Below are positions 1-7,557 of a stretch of DNA of 18,174 bases, in pieces. The stretch's first letter is position 1, and the number at the start of each line of letters is the position of its first letter. The stretch comes from Chloroflexota bacterium (GTDB lineage Bacteria; Chloroflexota; Anaerolineae; Anaerolineales; VGOW01). The translations under genes were made by a program, and so were the position numbers. The stretch spans positions 1-18,174 of the forward strand of contig JACRLA010000069.1 in the NCBI GenBank assembly GCA_016215145.1. The letters run 5' to 3'. The notes under the pieces are model-generated. The model was not told the DNA's origin. It did not search any database and saw only the letters and a list, made by a program, of their open reading frames with translations.

Positions 1-1401
1 ATTGATCACGGCTTCTTTGGCGTGTTTAGCTTCCGCGATGTAGGAGGCGTCAATCGGCGTGTTGAGGCTCAAAGTTTCGGGCAGCGGATCGGGCCATGGT
101 TTCATCTGCTTAGGAACGCCCAACCGTTCCGCGTCCGCCGCCAACGCGCCGACGACCCAACCCAAAAGTGATCGCGGCGGATCGCCTTGCTTCTCCAATG
201 CGCGCAAAAGAACATCTAACGGGTAGCCGGGATCGTTTATTGTTGCGCCGTCGTAAGGCGCGCCCGACCACGCCGCTTGCACTTCGGTGAGAAGTTCGGT
301 GCCGGCTTGCACATAACCGCGCCCGCCGATCTGCGGCAAACGCGCGGCATCAGGGCGCTTTAAAAGTTCTTTGCTATCTTCCGGCGTTTCCACGCGCAAG
401 CAGATACGGAATTTCATGTTGGCGCGCATCTGATCTGAAACCACGCCGGAGGGACGCTGCGTGCCGAGAATCAAACTGACGCCGAAGGAACGACCCAAGC
501 GAGTGATGCTCTCGAACTTGACTCGATAGTCCGGGTTCTGCGTGATCATCTCGGCGAACTCATCTACGATGATGAAGAGATGCGGGAATGTTTTGGGCAA
601 CGGCGAATCGGGTTTGAGTCCGGGGATGACCTTCTTGCGATATTCCACAAGGTCGGACACGCCAGCCTTCGCCAGAATTTCCGAACGCCGCTTCATTTCG
701 GCGTTGATGGCGATGAAGATGCGCTCCACGGCGTTACCTTGCAAGTTGGTCGCCATGTCCACGCAATGAGGCAGTTTACGGAACGGCTCAATGGTGGGTC
801 CACCTTTGTAATCTACTAATACGAAGTTAACGAGACGCGGGTCATAGCGAATCGCCATGGCGCTGATCAGCGTTTGCAGTAATTCCGATTTGCCGGAGCC
901 GGTGGTGCCAGCCACCATGCCATGCACGCCATCGGCTTGGGCTTGAAAGGTGAGTGCGCGCACTTCTTTACTGCTGATGAGACCAATCGCGCCGCGCAGC
1001 CACTCTTGATTCTCCGGTGCCATGCTGCGCTTCCACTTCGCGGCAACATCCAGATCGCCGATCACGTTGACAGGCTTGCCGTCAACGAGTGAGAACATAT
1101 CCAACAACGTGAGCGCGCGCGGCAATTCAGCCGAAGGTCGTTTGCCTCCCATGCCAAACCACAACCGTTCCATTCGTTGAGCGAGGTCTTGATAAGGATC
1201 GGGTTGATCAAGATCGGTAGGCTCACCGGGGATCCCCGGCATGGCTATCTGGAATTCGAGCGGGACGGGTTTATCTTTTACCGCGATAGCCACTAAACCA
1301 CGACCCGGGACGTTGTCAAAATTCGGCACACCCGAACCAACGATTTCACTGTAGGCAGTTCGATCTGCCAATGTGACGGTGAGTCGTTGCGTGAATAAGT
1401 T
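1..1401 (-). CDS. eccC: eccC continuation downstream of the TAG: end of D2 and a second D1-like ATPase, cut by the window edge
   Basis: The reading frame continues in the same phase as the upstream eccC part, without another stop, to position 1. It begins NLFTQRLTVTLADRTAYSEIVG, which completes the D2 fold. It then runs into an ATPase closely resembling D1: Walker A GTTGSGKSELL (residue 1242 in continuous numbering) and Walker B IIVDEF (D1357, E1358). Long stretches match D1, such as YDPRLVNFVLVD and SDQMRANMKFRICLRVET. The last visible part (PWPDPLPETLSLN) matches the D1-to-D2 linker of the first copy, so a further ATPase domain probably lies outside. If translated separately, the first in-frame ATG is at 1242, which would omit the end of D2. 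The segment is either the back half of one read-through protein or the remnant of a gene with a nonsense mutation. Confidence 0.8.
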
Positions 1402-1404
1402 CTA
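1402..1404 (-). other. In-frame amber codon inside eccC
   Basis: The codon reads TAG between KL and NLFTQRL, within a conserved D2 strand-loop region. The reading frame and protein similarity continue on both sides with no shift. TAG also serves as an ordinary stop at 7195, 7669 and 11261 in this window, so general reassignment of TAG is unlikely. Nonsense mutation, sequencing error, or programmed or suppressor read-through remain possible. Confidence 0.85.
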
Positions 1405-4400
1405 GAGCTTGCCGGTCAGGTCGTTGGTGCTGCTGGCAGTGATCACAAAATAAATGCCGAAGGCTCGCCCATCGCGGATCAGCGCCATCAATTCCGGAAT
1501 GAGATGCTCATAACTTTCTTTGAATTCGGCAAAGTTGTCTATGACAACTACAACTTCAGGAAAAATGTTGCCGGGGTTCTTGGCGTTGTAGTCAGCCAAC
1601 GACGCAAACTTTGCCAAACGCTCTTGCCGCTCGTTGACGATATTGCGTAACATACGCATCAACTGATCCACTCGCGCCGTCTCCGAAGCGTCAATGGATG
1701 CGCCGAGATGGGGCAATGCTTTGATAGCCTTCAGCACGCCCCGACCAAAATCAAAAGCATAGATATGCAGATCGGCAGGAGAGCGGTCGGCGGCGAGAGA
1801 GAGCAACAACGTTTTTAGGAAAGTAGATTTGCCACGCCCGGCGGCGCCAAACAAAACAACCGGATCCGTAGAGAGATCAATCGTGAGTAAACGTTGTTCA
1901 GCTTGATAGGGGTTGTCAATGATGCCGACATCGGCGCGCAACGGCGGCGGCGATTTCCAGTCAACAGATTTCCATAGAGGTTTCTCTTCAGCAGCATTGA
2001 GCCACGTCGCTACTGCTTCACTAATCACAATGGTTTTGTTTGCCTCTACTAAACGATCTGTGTTCAGATAATCTGCGCCAACGGGTTCGTTGAGGGATAA
2101 ACGTTCCGGCAATGGATCGGGCCATGGCTTCGATTGCTTCGGCACGCCGTCGCGTTTAGATCGGAGCGCTGTGACGCCGACGATCCAATCTACTAACGTG
2201 GTCGGTTTATCACCGGGTTTAAGACCCAATGCTTCGGCAACTTCGAGACTCGAATAGAGAGGCTGGTTGAGGTTGGCATCGGCGGCATCAGCAGCGGGTG
2301 ACTCGTCGTCGAGCCAGATCACGTCACGCAAAACTTCCGTCCGCTCATCACTATAATCACCACCCGCCCGTGCAATTTGAGTGGCGGTCAAAACATCATT
2401 GCCCACTTGAATGTAACCGCGCCCGCCCAAGTTGGGCAAGAACGCCGCGTCGGGTTGCCCCAACAATTCTTTGCTGTCATCCGGCGTTTCCACGCGCAAG
2501 CAGATTCGGAATTTCATATTGGCGCGCATCTGATCCGAAACCGATCCCGATGGGCGCTGCGTCGCCAAAATTAAAGTGACTCCGAATGCGCGCCCCAAGC
2601 GCGTGACGCTCTCGAACTTGGAACGATACTCCGGGTTGGCAGTGATCATCTCGGCGAACTCATCCACGATGATGAACAAGTGCGGGAAGGTGCGCGGCAG
2701 TGGATCGTCCGGCGCGAGACGCGGCACAACTTTTTTGCGATACTCCACCAAATCTTTTGCGCCACTTCGGGCTAACAACGCGGCGCGTTCTTCCATCACG
2801 GCTTGGATCGCGGTGAACATCCGCTCCACCGCATTCGCTTGTAAGTTGGTTAAGATGTCCACGCAGTGCGGAAGTTTTTTGAACGGTTCGAAAGCCGCGC
2901 CGCCTTTAAAATCTACCAGCACAAAGTTGACGAGGCGCGGATCATATTTGATTGCTAAACCGGCGATGAGCGTCAGCAATAATTCTGACTTGCCCGATCC
3001 GGTGGTGCCGGCGATCATGCCGTGGACGCCGTCACCCCCTTCTTTGGCGGAGAAGACCAAATTCCGAATCTCTCTCATGCTAACCAGACCAATCGGCGCA
3101 TTCAACCATTCTTGATGTTGTGGCAGAAGGCTTCGCTCCCAGTTTTCTTTGATCGTCAACTTGTCCACCGTGTCAACTTTTCGTGACTCGATGACCGATT
3201 GCATTTCGAGCAGATTGACGGAGTGCGGCAGATCGCTGCCGAAGCTGCGGCGGATATTGAGCCGCCGAATCTTCGCGGCGAACTTTTGCCGCGCGTCCGC
3301 GGCGTTCATCACGTCGGCGTCGCCAATGTAGCGCGGTGAGTTGACTCCAACTTCGGTGTAACGGAAGACAACCTTGCCGCCGATTGAAGCGACTTCGATC
3401 ATGGACACACACTCGCTGGGGATTCTTGATGGATCGGTGGCGAGGAAAATAATGGCGGCGCCAAGCGCGGGACCATTTTGGTTAATGGTGGCGACCACCG
3501 CTTCCGAAGCGACATCCTTTAAAGGAGAGTTGTCAGGGATATCACCTAACAGATCAACGACGATGAGAAGAAAAGGCAGCGTGACATCGCTCCCGCCTTT
3601 TTGTTGTTCGTCCTCATTCGTTTCGCGCAAACGCACTTGCCGCCCATCCAACTCTTTCTTGATCCGTTTCCAAAATTCGGAGACTTTGTCTTTCTCTGGA
3701 GAAAAGCAAAGTTGATCAGATTGCTTGGGTTTGCCGGGGGCGAGTTCTGTTTCTTCCACCACGCTGCGGACGTTGCAGTGCGGCAGCCACTCTGCCCATT
3801 CCCAACCGGGCATGGCTTTGGGCAAGCCGACCACATAGAGTCGAGAGTCAATAGGTGAGTGGAATGCGGTGAAGTGAGCGAGTGTGGCGCGAGCGAAGTC
3901 GGCGGTGTTGGTGGGGTTTGCGCCGAAGATGCCCAAAGAATGTCGCGCGGTGATCGCTTTGGGTTCGGCAGGTTGTTGCGAGTCGGTTGGCGATTCGTCG
4001 CCGTCATTTTTTTCTTTGACGAAGGGGCGCAACGGTATGGTGATCGGGACGTTGGCGAGAATGGTGGAATCAATAGCGAGTTGGCGCGCATCTTTGGTCA
4101 ATAAGTCTTCATCCACCGGATTGGAACCGCCGCGCTCAAACTTGTAAATGACAGTGGAGGGGCGGCTGCCGATGCCAAGTCGCAACGCGCCAAAGTCGCT
4201 GTCGGCGGGGCGGCGCTCCCATAAGCGTGAACCGAATCGGCTGGTCTCTTTGTGGGCAGCTATTTCAAGAAGAGTGGCGGCGTCGGGATAGTTATGTTGA
4301 AAGAAGATGCGCTGCACATTGTGTGAGCGAGTCATTTCCTGACGCATCTGCGCCAGAAATTCACGATACGTTTTCTGTTTGGCTTCGAGTTCTTTGCGTT

Positions 4401-4632
4401 GTTGTCGGGCGGTGTAAATGGCAAGCCCTATCGAGAGCACCATCGCCAACCCAATGGGGATGATGAATAAGATATTGCCGGAGCCGCTGACAAAGACAAA
4501 TCCGACAATAGTCACTAAGGGGACGATCAGGGTGATGACAGATTGCTCGCCACCTTGCTGCTGACCTGGCGGCTCGGGGATGTCAACTTCGGCAACGGGA
4601 AGTTCGGGTTGGATACGAGGGGGGCGATCAAT
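1402..4632 (-). CDS. eccC: EccC-type T7SS FtsK/SpoIIIE ATPase, N-terminal part up to an in-frame TAG
   Basis: This is the motor ATPase of a type VII secretion system; the family sits in the membrane and drives export of WXG100 proteins. Residues are counted from an ATT at 4632. An N-terminal motif DRPPRIQPELP, typical of EccC, is followed by two membrane segments (about 31-48 and 54-76). ATPase D1 has Walker A GTTGSGKSE from residue 542 and Walker B IIVDEF (D657, E658). ATPase D2 has Walker A GAAGRGKST from 929, but its Walker B is VIDNF, with Asn1033 in place of the catalytic Glu. The frame stops at TAG 1402-1404 after ...NDLTGKL, in the middle of D2. No ATG, GTG or TTG precedes the conserved N-terminus after the upstream TAA. 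The first GTG (4515) lies inside the first membrane segment and has no ribosome binding site, so I extend to ATT at 4632. Family assignment is firm; the start is uncertain. Confidence 0.88.
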   Translation of the reverse strand: MDRPPRIQPELPVAEVDIPEPPGQQQGGEQSVITLIVPLVTIVGFVFVSGSGNILFIIPIGLAMVLSIGLAIYTARQQRKELEAKQKTYREFLAQMRQEMTRSHNVQRIFFQHNYPDAATLLEIAAHKETSRFGSRLWERRPADSDFGALRLGIGSRPSTVIYKFERGGSNPVDEDLLTKDARQLAIDSTILANVPITIPLRPFVKEKNDGDESPTDSQQPAEPKAITARHSLGIFGANPTNTADFARATLAHFTAFHSPIDSRLYVVGLPKAMPGWEWAEWLPHCNVRSVVEETELAPGKPKQSDQLCFSPEKDKVSEFWKRIKKELDGRQVRLRETNEDEQQKGGSDVTLPFLLIVVDLLGDIPDNSPLKDVASEAVVATINQNGPALGAAIIFLATDPSRIPSECVSMIEVASIGGKVVFRYTEVGVNSPRYIGDADVMNAADARQKFAAKIRRLNIRRSFGSDLPHSVNLLEMQSVIESRKVDTVDKLTIKENWERSLLPQHQEWLNAPIGLVSMREIRNLVFSAKEGGDGVHGMIAGTTGSGKSELLLTLIAGLAIKYDPRLVNFVLVDFKGGAAFEPFKKLPHCVDILTNLQANAVERMFTAIQAVMEERAALLARSGAKDLVEYRKKVVPRLAPDDPLPRTFPHLFIIVDEFAEMITANPEYRSKFESVTRLGRAFGVTLILATQRPSGSVSDQMRANMKFRICLRVETPDDSKELLGQPDAAFLPNLGGRGYIQVGNDVLTATQIARAGGDYSDERTEVLRDVIWLDDESPAADAADANLNQPLYSSLEVAEALGLKPGDKPTTLVDWIVGVTALRSKRDGVPKQSKPWPDPLPERLSLNEPVGADYLNTDRLVEANKTIVISEAVATWLNAAEEKPLWKSVDWKSPPPLRADVGIIDNPYQAEQRLLTIDLSTDPVVLFGAAGRGKSTFLKTLLLSLAADRSPADLHIYAFDFGRGVLKAIKALPHLGASIDASETARVDQLMRMLRNIVNERQERLAKFASLADYNAKNPGNIFPEVVVVIDNFAEFKESYEHLIPELMALIRDGRAFGIYFVITASSTNDLTGKL

Positions 4633-4650
4633 GTATTAATTCTCTAAAAA

Positions 4651-4835
4651 GTAACGCAAATTGTAACTACTCAGCCAAAATCAGAACACACCGCGAAGGC
4701 GCGAAGATCGCGAAGGGAAATTATTAAAAAACTTTGCGCCCTTTGCGTCTCGCCGTAGGCGTCCTGCGGATGCGGTTTTCTCTTGCTTGGGTTTAGACGG
4801 CTGAGTAGTCACCGCAAATTGCCAATTTGCGCTAC
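4651..4835. repeat. MITE-like inverted-repeat element between eccC and the pseudokinase gene
   Basis: This fills most of the 325-base gap 4633-4957. The left end has GTAACTACTCAGCC at 4663-4676 and the right end GGCTGAGTAGTCAC at 4799-4812; they pair at 13 of 14 positions. The arms extend outward: GTAACGCAAATTG (4651-4663) is related to the complement of CAATTTGCGCTAC (4823-4835). The right arm holds its own perfect 8-bp hairpin, CGCAAATT/AATTTGCG (4813-4831). The interior (about 4690-4752) contains a second imperfect palindrome of CGCGAAGG/CCTTTGCG type. No coding potential is seen. The structure suggests a non-autonomous mobile or fold-back element; no target-site duplication was identified. 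Confidence 0.65.
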
Positions 4836-4861
4836 AAAATAAAACTTAACGCCGATGCAAT

Positions 4862-4889
4862 TTGACAAGACGAAAAGCAGGCATAGAAT
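4862..4889 (+). promoter_or_regulatory. Sigma70-type promoter of the pseudokinase gene
   Basis: A perfect -35 TTGACA (4862-4867) is followed after 16 bases by TAGAAT (4884-4889), five of six to consensus. The ATG of the downstream gene is about 70 bases further on. The -10 lies in an ATAGAATA context shared with the WXG operon promoter. Confidence 0.65.
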
Positions 4890-4957
4890 AGACGCAATAC
4901 ATTCTCTCACGACCATCCTACAAGTGTCAAACAATTCACGCTATTTTTTTGTAAACT

Positions 4958-6094
4958 ATGGATAGATTCTGCGAACGATGTGAACGTATTACGCAAGACG
5001 GCAACCTGTGGTGCGAGCGGACGGATTGTCCGGCGGAGCAGGGATACGGCGTGCTCAAATACGGCGATCATTTGGGCGATCTAAAAGTAACGAAGCTGTT
5101 GCGCGTCTGGCGGACTGCCGCTTTGTATGAGGCTGTGCGCGGCGACGAAACAGTTTTGCTCAAAGTGGCGCACCGCTCCGATGATTGCGAGGAACGGCTG
5201 AAGCGAGAAACAACGGTACTGGAAACGTTGGCGGATAAACCGTGGTTTCCCTTTTCGCTCATTAAATCTTTTCTGCCAAGCAGCAGACCTCTTTTGCCTG
5301 TGCCTCTATCGCCTTATCCGGTATCGTCGAAACGTCCTTACGGCGAACTCACGTTTAGAGGCGAAACAAAATTCTTCAGCATTTTTCGTCACGCTCAAGG
5401 AAAATTCTTAAGCGACCTTCTTCTTGAGAATCCGCAACTCTGGCATTATCAAGCGGCTTGGATCGTCATTGCTTTAGCCGAGGCATTACGCCCTATCGCT
5501 TCAAGTAACCGATGCCATCTCTGCCTGACGCCGGATATGATTCTGATTGACACAGACAAAGAGGGTTATTTGCGACCCCTCTTGCTCGATCTGGGTTTGA
5601 TCGTCGGCGGTAACGAGATGGAGAGCGTCTACGATTGGACTAAAATTTGGGAACCGGCTTACACCGCGCCCGAATTGCTCCTCAGCCCACGAACTAAAAC
5701 CGCCGCGCCAACGGCGGACGTTTATTCGTTGGGCATGATCTTGTACGAAATGCTCGCCGGAAAACCGGCATTTGAATCGAAGACGCAGCGCGATGATCAA
5801 ATTCGTGAAGTCGTAACACAACATCGCAGCACGCGCCCTCTGGAACGCCCGGAGCTTGAACACCCCGGTGTGGCAAAAATAGTAGAACGAGCCATTAATC
5901 CAAACCCTGCCAGCCGGTTTAGTAATGTAATCGAATTAGCCAATACATTGATTGCCGTTTACTCTAAACCGCCCACCGAAAAACGGGCGGTGCCGGGTCG
6001 TTTGTATTTGCTCATCGGCACATTGGCTCTGATCTCGTTGATCGTTCTGGCGATGGCTGCTTACATTCTTATTCGACTGCTGTTGATACGTTGA
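4958..6094 (+). CDS. Membrane-anchored zinc-ribbon pseudokinase (Ser/Thr kinase fold)
   Basis: A 378-residue protein. At the N-terminus is a zinc ribbon with C5-x2-C8 and C19-x4-C24. A protein-kinase fold follows: candidate VAIK-type Lys69 and helix-C Glu84, an APE motif (237-239) and a subdomain IX motif DVYSLG (254-259). The catalytic loop reads HLCLTPDM (187-194) where active kinases have HRDLKPEN. The catalytic Asp is Cys189, the Lys is Thr191 and the metal-binding Asn is Met194. DFG is DLG (211-213), and the nucleotide loop lacks its glycines. One membrane helix lies at about 347-375, leaving almost nothing outside. I therefore infer a pseudokinase scaffold or sensor facing the cytoplasm. 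It is divergent from eccC and close to the WXG100 genes, so a role in the same secretion system is plausible; EssB/YukC of Firmicutes T7SS also has a pseudokinase fold and a membrane helix. No good ribosome binding site precedes the ATG. Confidence 0.82.
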   Translation: MDRFCERCERITQDGNLWCERTDCPAEQGYGVLKYGDHLGDLKVTKLLRVWRTAALYEAVRGDETVLLKVAHRSDDCEERLKRETTVLETLADKPWFPFSLIKSFLPSSRPLLPVPLSPYPVSSKRPYGELTFRGETKFFSIFRHAQGKFLSDLLLENPQLWHYQAAWIVIALAEALRPIASSNRCHLCLTPDMILIDTDKEGYLRPLLLDLGLIVGGNEMESVYDWTKIWEPAYTAPELLLSPRTKTAAPTADVYSLGMILYEMLAGKPAFESKTQRDDQIREVVTQHRSTRPLERPELEHPGVAKIVERAINPNPASRFSNVIELANTLIAVYSKPPTEKRAVPGRLYLLIGTLALISLIVLAMAAYILIRLLLIR

Positions 6095-6113
6095 TCGCAG
6101 TTGTTAAATAAAG

Positions 6114-6144
6114 AAGCGCGAGACTCACACCGAGTCTCGCGCTT
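6114..6144. terminator. Bidirectional hairpin terminator between the converging kinase gene and WXG operon
   Basis: Perfect 13-bp inverted repeat: AAGCGCGAGACTC at 6114-6126 and its complement at 6132-6144, with loop ACACC. It sits 20 bases after the kinase stop and 20 bases after the end of the last WXG-type gene on the other strand. T-rich tracts flank it in both directions, short on the plus side. Confidence 0.8.
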
Positions 6145-6163
6145 TGTCATTAATATCTGCGGG

Positions 6164-6478
6164 TTAGCGGCTGATGCCTTCGCCGAAGTACCGTTTGCCC
6201 TGAACGTCTCCCTTTTTGTGATCGCCAATCGCTCTTGACAGATCATTCTGAAACTCTTCGCAGACTTTCGCTAAGTTCTCTGCCTTCTGTTTAATAACTG
6301 CCAGATAGTTGGCGAGAGCCAAGCTCGTGCCGAGACTGGCGAAAGCCATCGCTCGCAAAACTTCAATTGCCACGCTGAGAATTTGCGAAACGACTCTCAA
6401 TATTTGAGCCGATTGCCCAAACCCGTTAGAGACCTCGCCGACAACCGCATAATCCATTTGAACTACTTGTCCAGCCAT
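6164..6478 (-). CDS. Small helical WXG100-superfamily-like protein without the WXG motif
   Basis: A 104-residue, nearly all-helical protein, fourth and last gene of the minus-strand cluster starting at 7497. Its size and two-helix layout match WXG100-type secretion substrates: a helix to about residue 60, then a second helix including IKQKAENLAKVCEEF. No W-x-G turn is present, and residues 35-63 are markedly hydrophobic. The C-terminus is polar (HKKGD...), without an obvious YxxxD/E secretion signal. A GGAGG ribosome binding site lies about nine bases before the ATG. It follows the upstream WXG gene by 51 bases. It may be a partner or chaperone of the true WXG proteins; this rests on context and shape rather than motif. 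Confidence 0.7.
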   Translation of the reverse strand: MAGQVVQMDYAVVGEVSNGFGQSAQILRVVSQILSVAIEVLRAMAFASLGTSLALANYLAVIKQKAENLAKVCEEFQNDLSRAIGDHKKGDVQGKRYFGEGISR

Positions 6479-6529
6479 AGCGTATTTCCTCCAGTTCTTT
6501 AATAGAGATCAACCCGGTGCCTTCTCGAC

Positions 6530-6847
6530 TTATATTTGTGAGAAGACATCGCCGAGCTGATTTGCCAAACCTTGAGACTGAGTGTCGGCATTGTCAACGG
6601 TGCTGGTCGCTCTGGATAGGTTAAGGTTAATACCACCGATAGCGGCGATTAATTCTGTGATCGCCGGGATAACCTTGCGAACCACATCTGACGCAAATTC
6701 GTCGGCGTCACCGCCGATCCAAGCGCCTTGAATTTTGGCGGGGTATGAATTGATTTTATCCATCACACCCTGAGTGACCTGCTGTTGCTGCTGAACAGTA
6801 GCAGAAACATTTTCGATTTCTGATCGGATGATCTGAAAAAAAGACAT
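6530..6847 (-). CDS. WXG100-family protein (ESAT-6-like T7SS substrate)
   Basis: A 105-residue protein with the family's central turn W43-I44-G45 followed by GDADEF, flanked by two predicted helices. The first helix contains a run of five glutamines (residues 19-23). Family members form four-helix dimers and are exported by EccC-type motors; the nearby eccC supports this. A clear AAGGAG ribosome binding site precedes the ATG. It is the third gene of the four-gene cluster, with 12 bases separating it from the gene upstream. No canonical YxxxD/E tail is visible, and the protein ends shortly after the second helix. Confidence 0.85.
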   Translation of the reverse strand: MSFFQIIRSEIENVSATVQQQQQVTQGVMDKINSYPAKIQGAWIGGDADEFASDVVRKVIPAITELIAAIGGINLNLSRATSTVDNADTQSQGLANQLGDVFSQI

Positions 6848-6859
6848 ATCACACGCTCC

Positions 6860-7153
6860 TTACTTAAATCGGCTCTGGGCGGTAGACACTCCGTCGCGCG
6901 TGGCAATGACCGCGCCGTGAATATCACCTTCCAGTTCCCGCATTTTTTCTGCCAACACCTTCATGCGTTTCATCAACTTGGTGCGGATCGCCTCACGAAA
7001 TGTGTCGCCCGCCATACCCACCATAGCGCCGTCTTCCATCGTTTTGGCAATCTTTTCCATTTCCCGCATGGTGTCCTCAATTTGGCTGTGGGCATGATGG
7101 AAAGCCTTTTGCATTGCTTCCATTGAGGAATAATTCATTCTTACATCAGGCAT
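6860..7153 (-). CDS. WXG100-like protein with degenerate turn motif (MVG)
   Basis: A 97-residue helical protein, second gene in the WXG cluster. At the position of the WXG turn it reads M44-V45-G46 followed by MAGDTFREA. The Trp is therefore replaced by Met while the Gly and the following helix start (AGDTF) are kept, as in several divergent WXG100 members. The N-terminal helix is rich in Met, His and charged residues. The gene starts 41 bases after the stop of the preceding WXG gene. It probably pairs with a neighbouring WXG protein to make a heterodimer, which is inference from the family. Confidence 0.78.
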   Translation of the reverse strand: MPDVRMNYSSMEAMQKAFHHAHSQIEDTMREMEKIAKTMEDGAMVGMAGDTFREAIRTKLMKRMKVLAEKMRELEGDIHGAVIATRDGVSTAQSRFK

Positions 7154-7194
7154 AATTCACCTCTGTTTTCTATTAGATAGTCTAGGGAATGATT

Positions 7195-7497
7195 CTAGAG
7201 CTTGAAGATGCCGCTCGCCTCATCCTCAGCCTGCTTCATGATCCGTGAAATTTGCTGAGTAATTCGGGCGGCTTCAGACATAGCTTTTTCGAAACGCTTG
7301 AGCGAGGGTATGACTTGATCGTTCATCTCGCCATAGAACTTTTTAGCGCCCTCGCCGATCCAGTCACCACCCTGCAAGGTATCCATGCGAGATTTTAAAT
7401 TCTGATTCATCCTCTGCAAGGCGTCCGCCTGGGCGCTAAAGGTGTTTTGAATCACTTGGAGTTGATCGTAATCACTACGTACTTGAGGGGCTGCCAT
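7195..7497 (-). CDS. WXG100-family protein, first gene of the WXG cluster
   Basis: A 100-residue protein with the turn W46-I47-G48 followed by EGAKKFYGEM, between two amphipathic helices. It is the best match to the family in the cluster, with expected length and a Met-Ala start. A strong AAAGGAG ribosome binding site precedes the ATG, and a promoter lies at 7558-7586. It ends with TAG as a normal stop; reading through would add only 17 residues before TAA, with no sign of protein conservation. Likely an exported substrate of the EccC motor encoded at 1-4632. Confidence 0.88.
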   Translation of the reverse strand: MAAPQVRSDYDQLQVIQNTFSAQADALQRMNQNLKSRMDTLQGGDWIGEGAKKFYGEMNDQVIPSLKRFEKAMSEAARITQQISRIMKQAEDEASGIFKL

Positions 7498-7557
7498 AGA
7501 AAGTCTCCTTTTTTAAATGAGGTGATGAGATACGAACAGCGGCTAACATCTTTTGTT

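Noticed and set aside
1402..1404. Genome-wide reassignment of TAG to an amino acid
   Set aside because: TAG ends a WXG gene (7195), the LysM gene (7669) and a permease gene (11261) at the expected protein lengths.
2298..4463. Several plus-strand open frames of 60-180 codons inside the eccC region
   Set aside because: They are antisense shadows of a strongly conserved ATPase gene, with no ribosome sites or recognisable domains.
1402..4515. eccC as a complete 1037-residue protein starting at GTG 4515 and ending at the TAG
   Set aside because: The conserved N-terminal DRPPRIQPELP motif and half of the first membrane segment lie upstream of that GTG, and family similarity continues in the same frame beyond the TAG.
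1396..7205. The same 11-mer AAGCTCTAGAA at the eccC TAG and at the stop of the first WXG gene, as a possible read-through signal
   Set aside because: Reading through the WXG stop adds only 17 unremarkable residues; two occurrences are too few and chance is a fair explanation.
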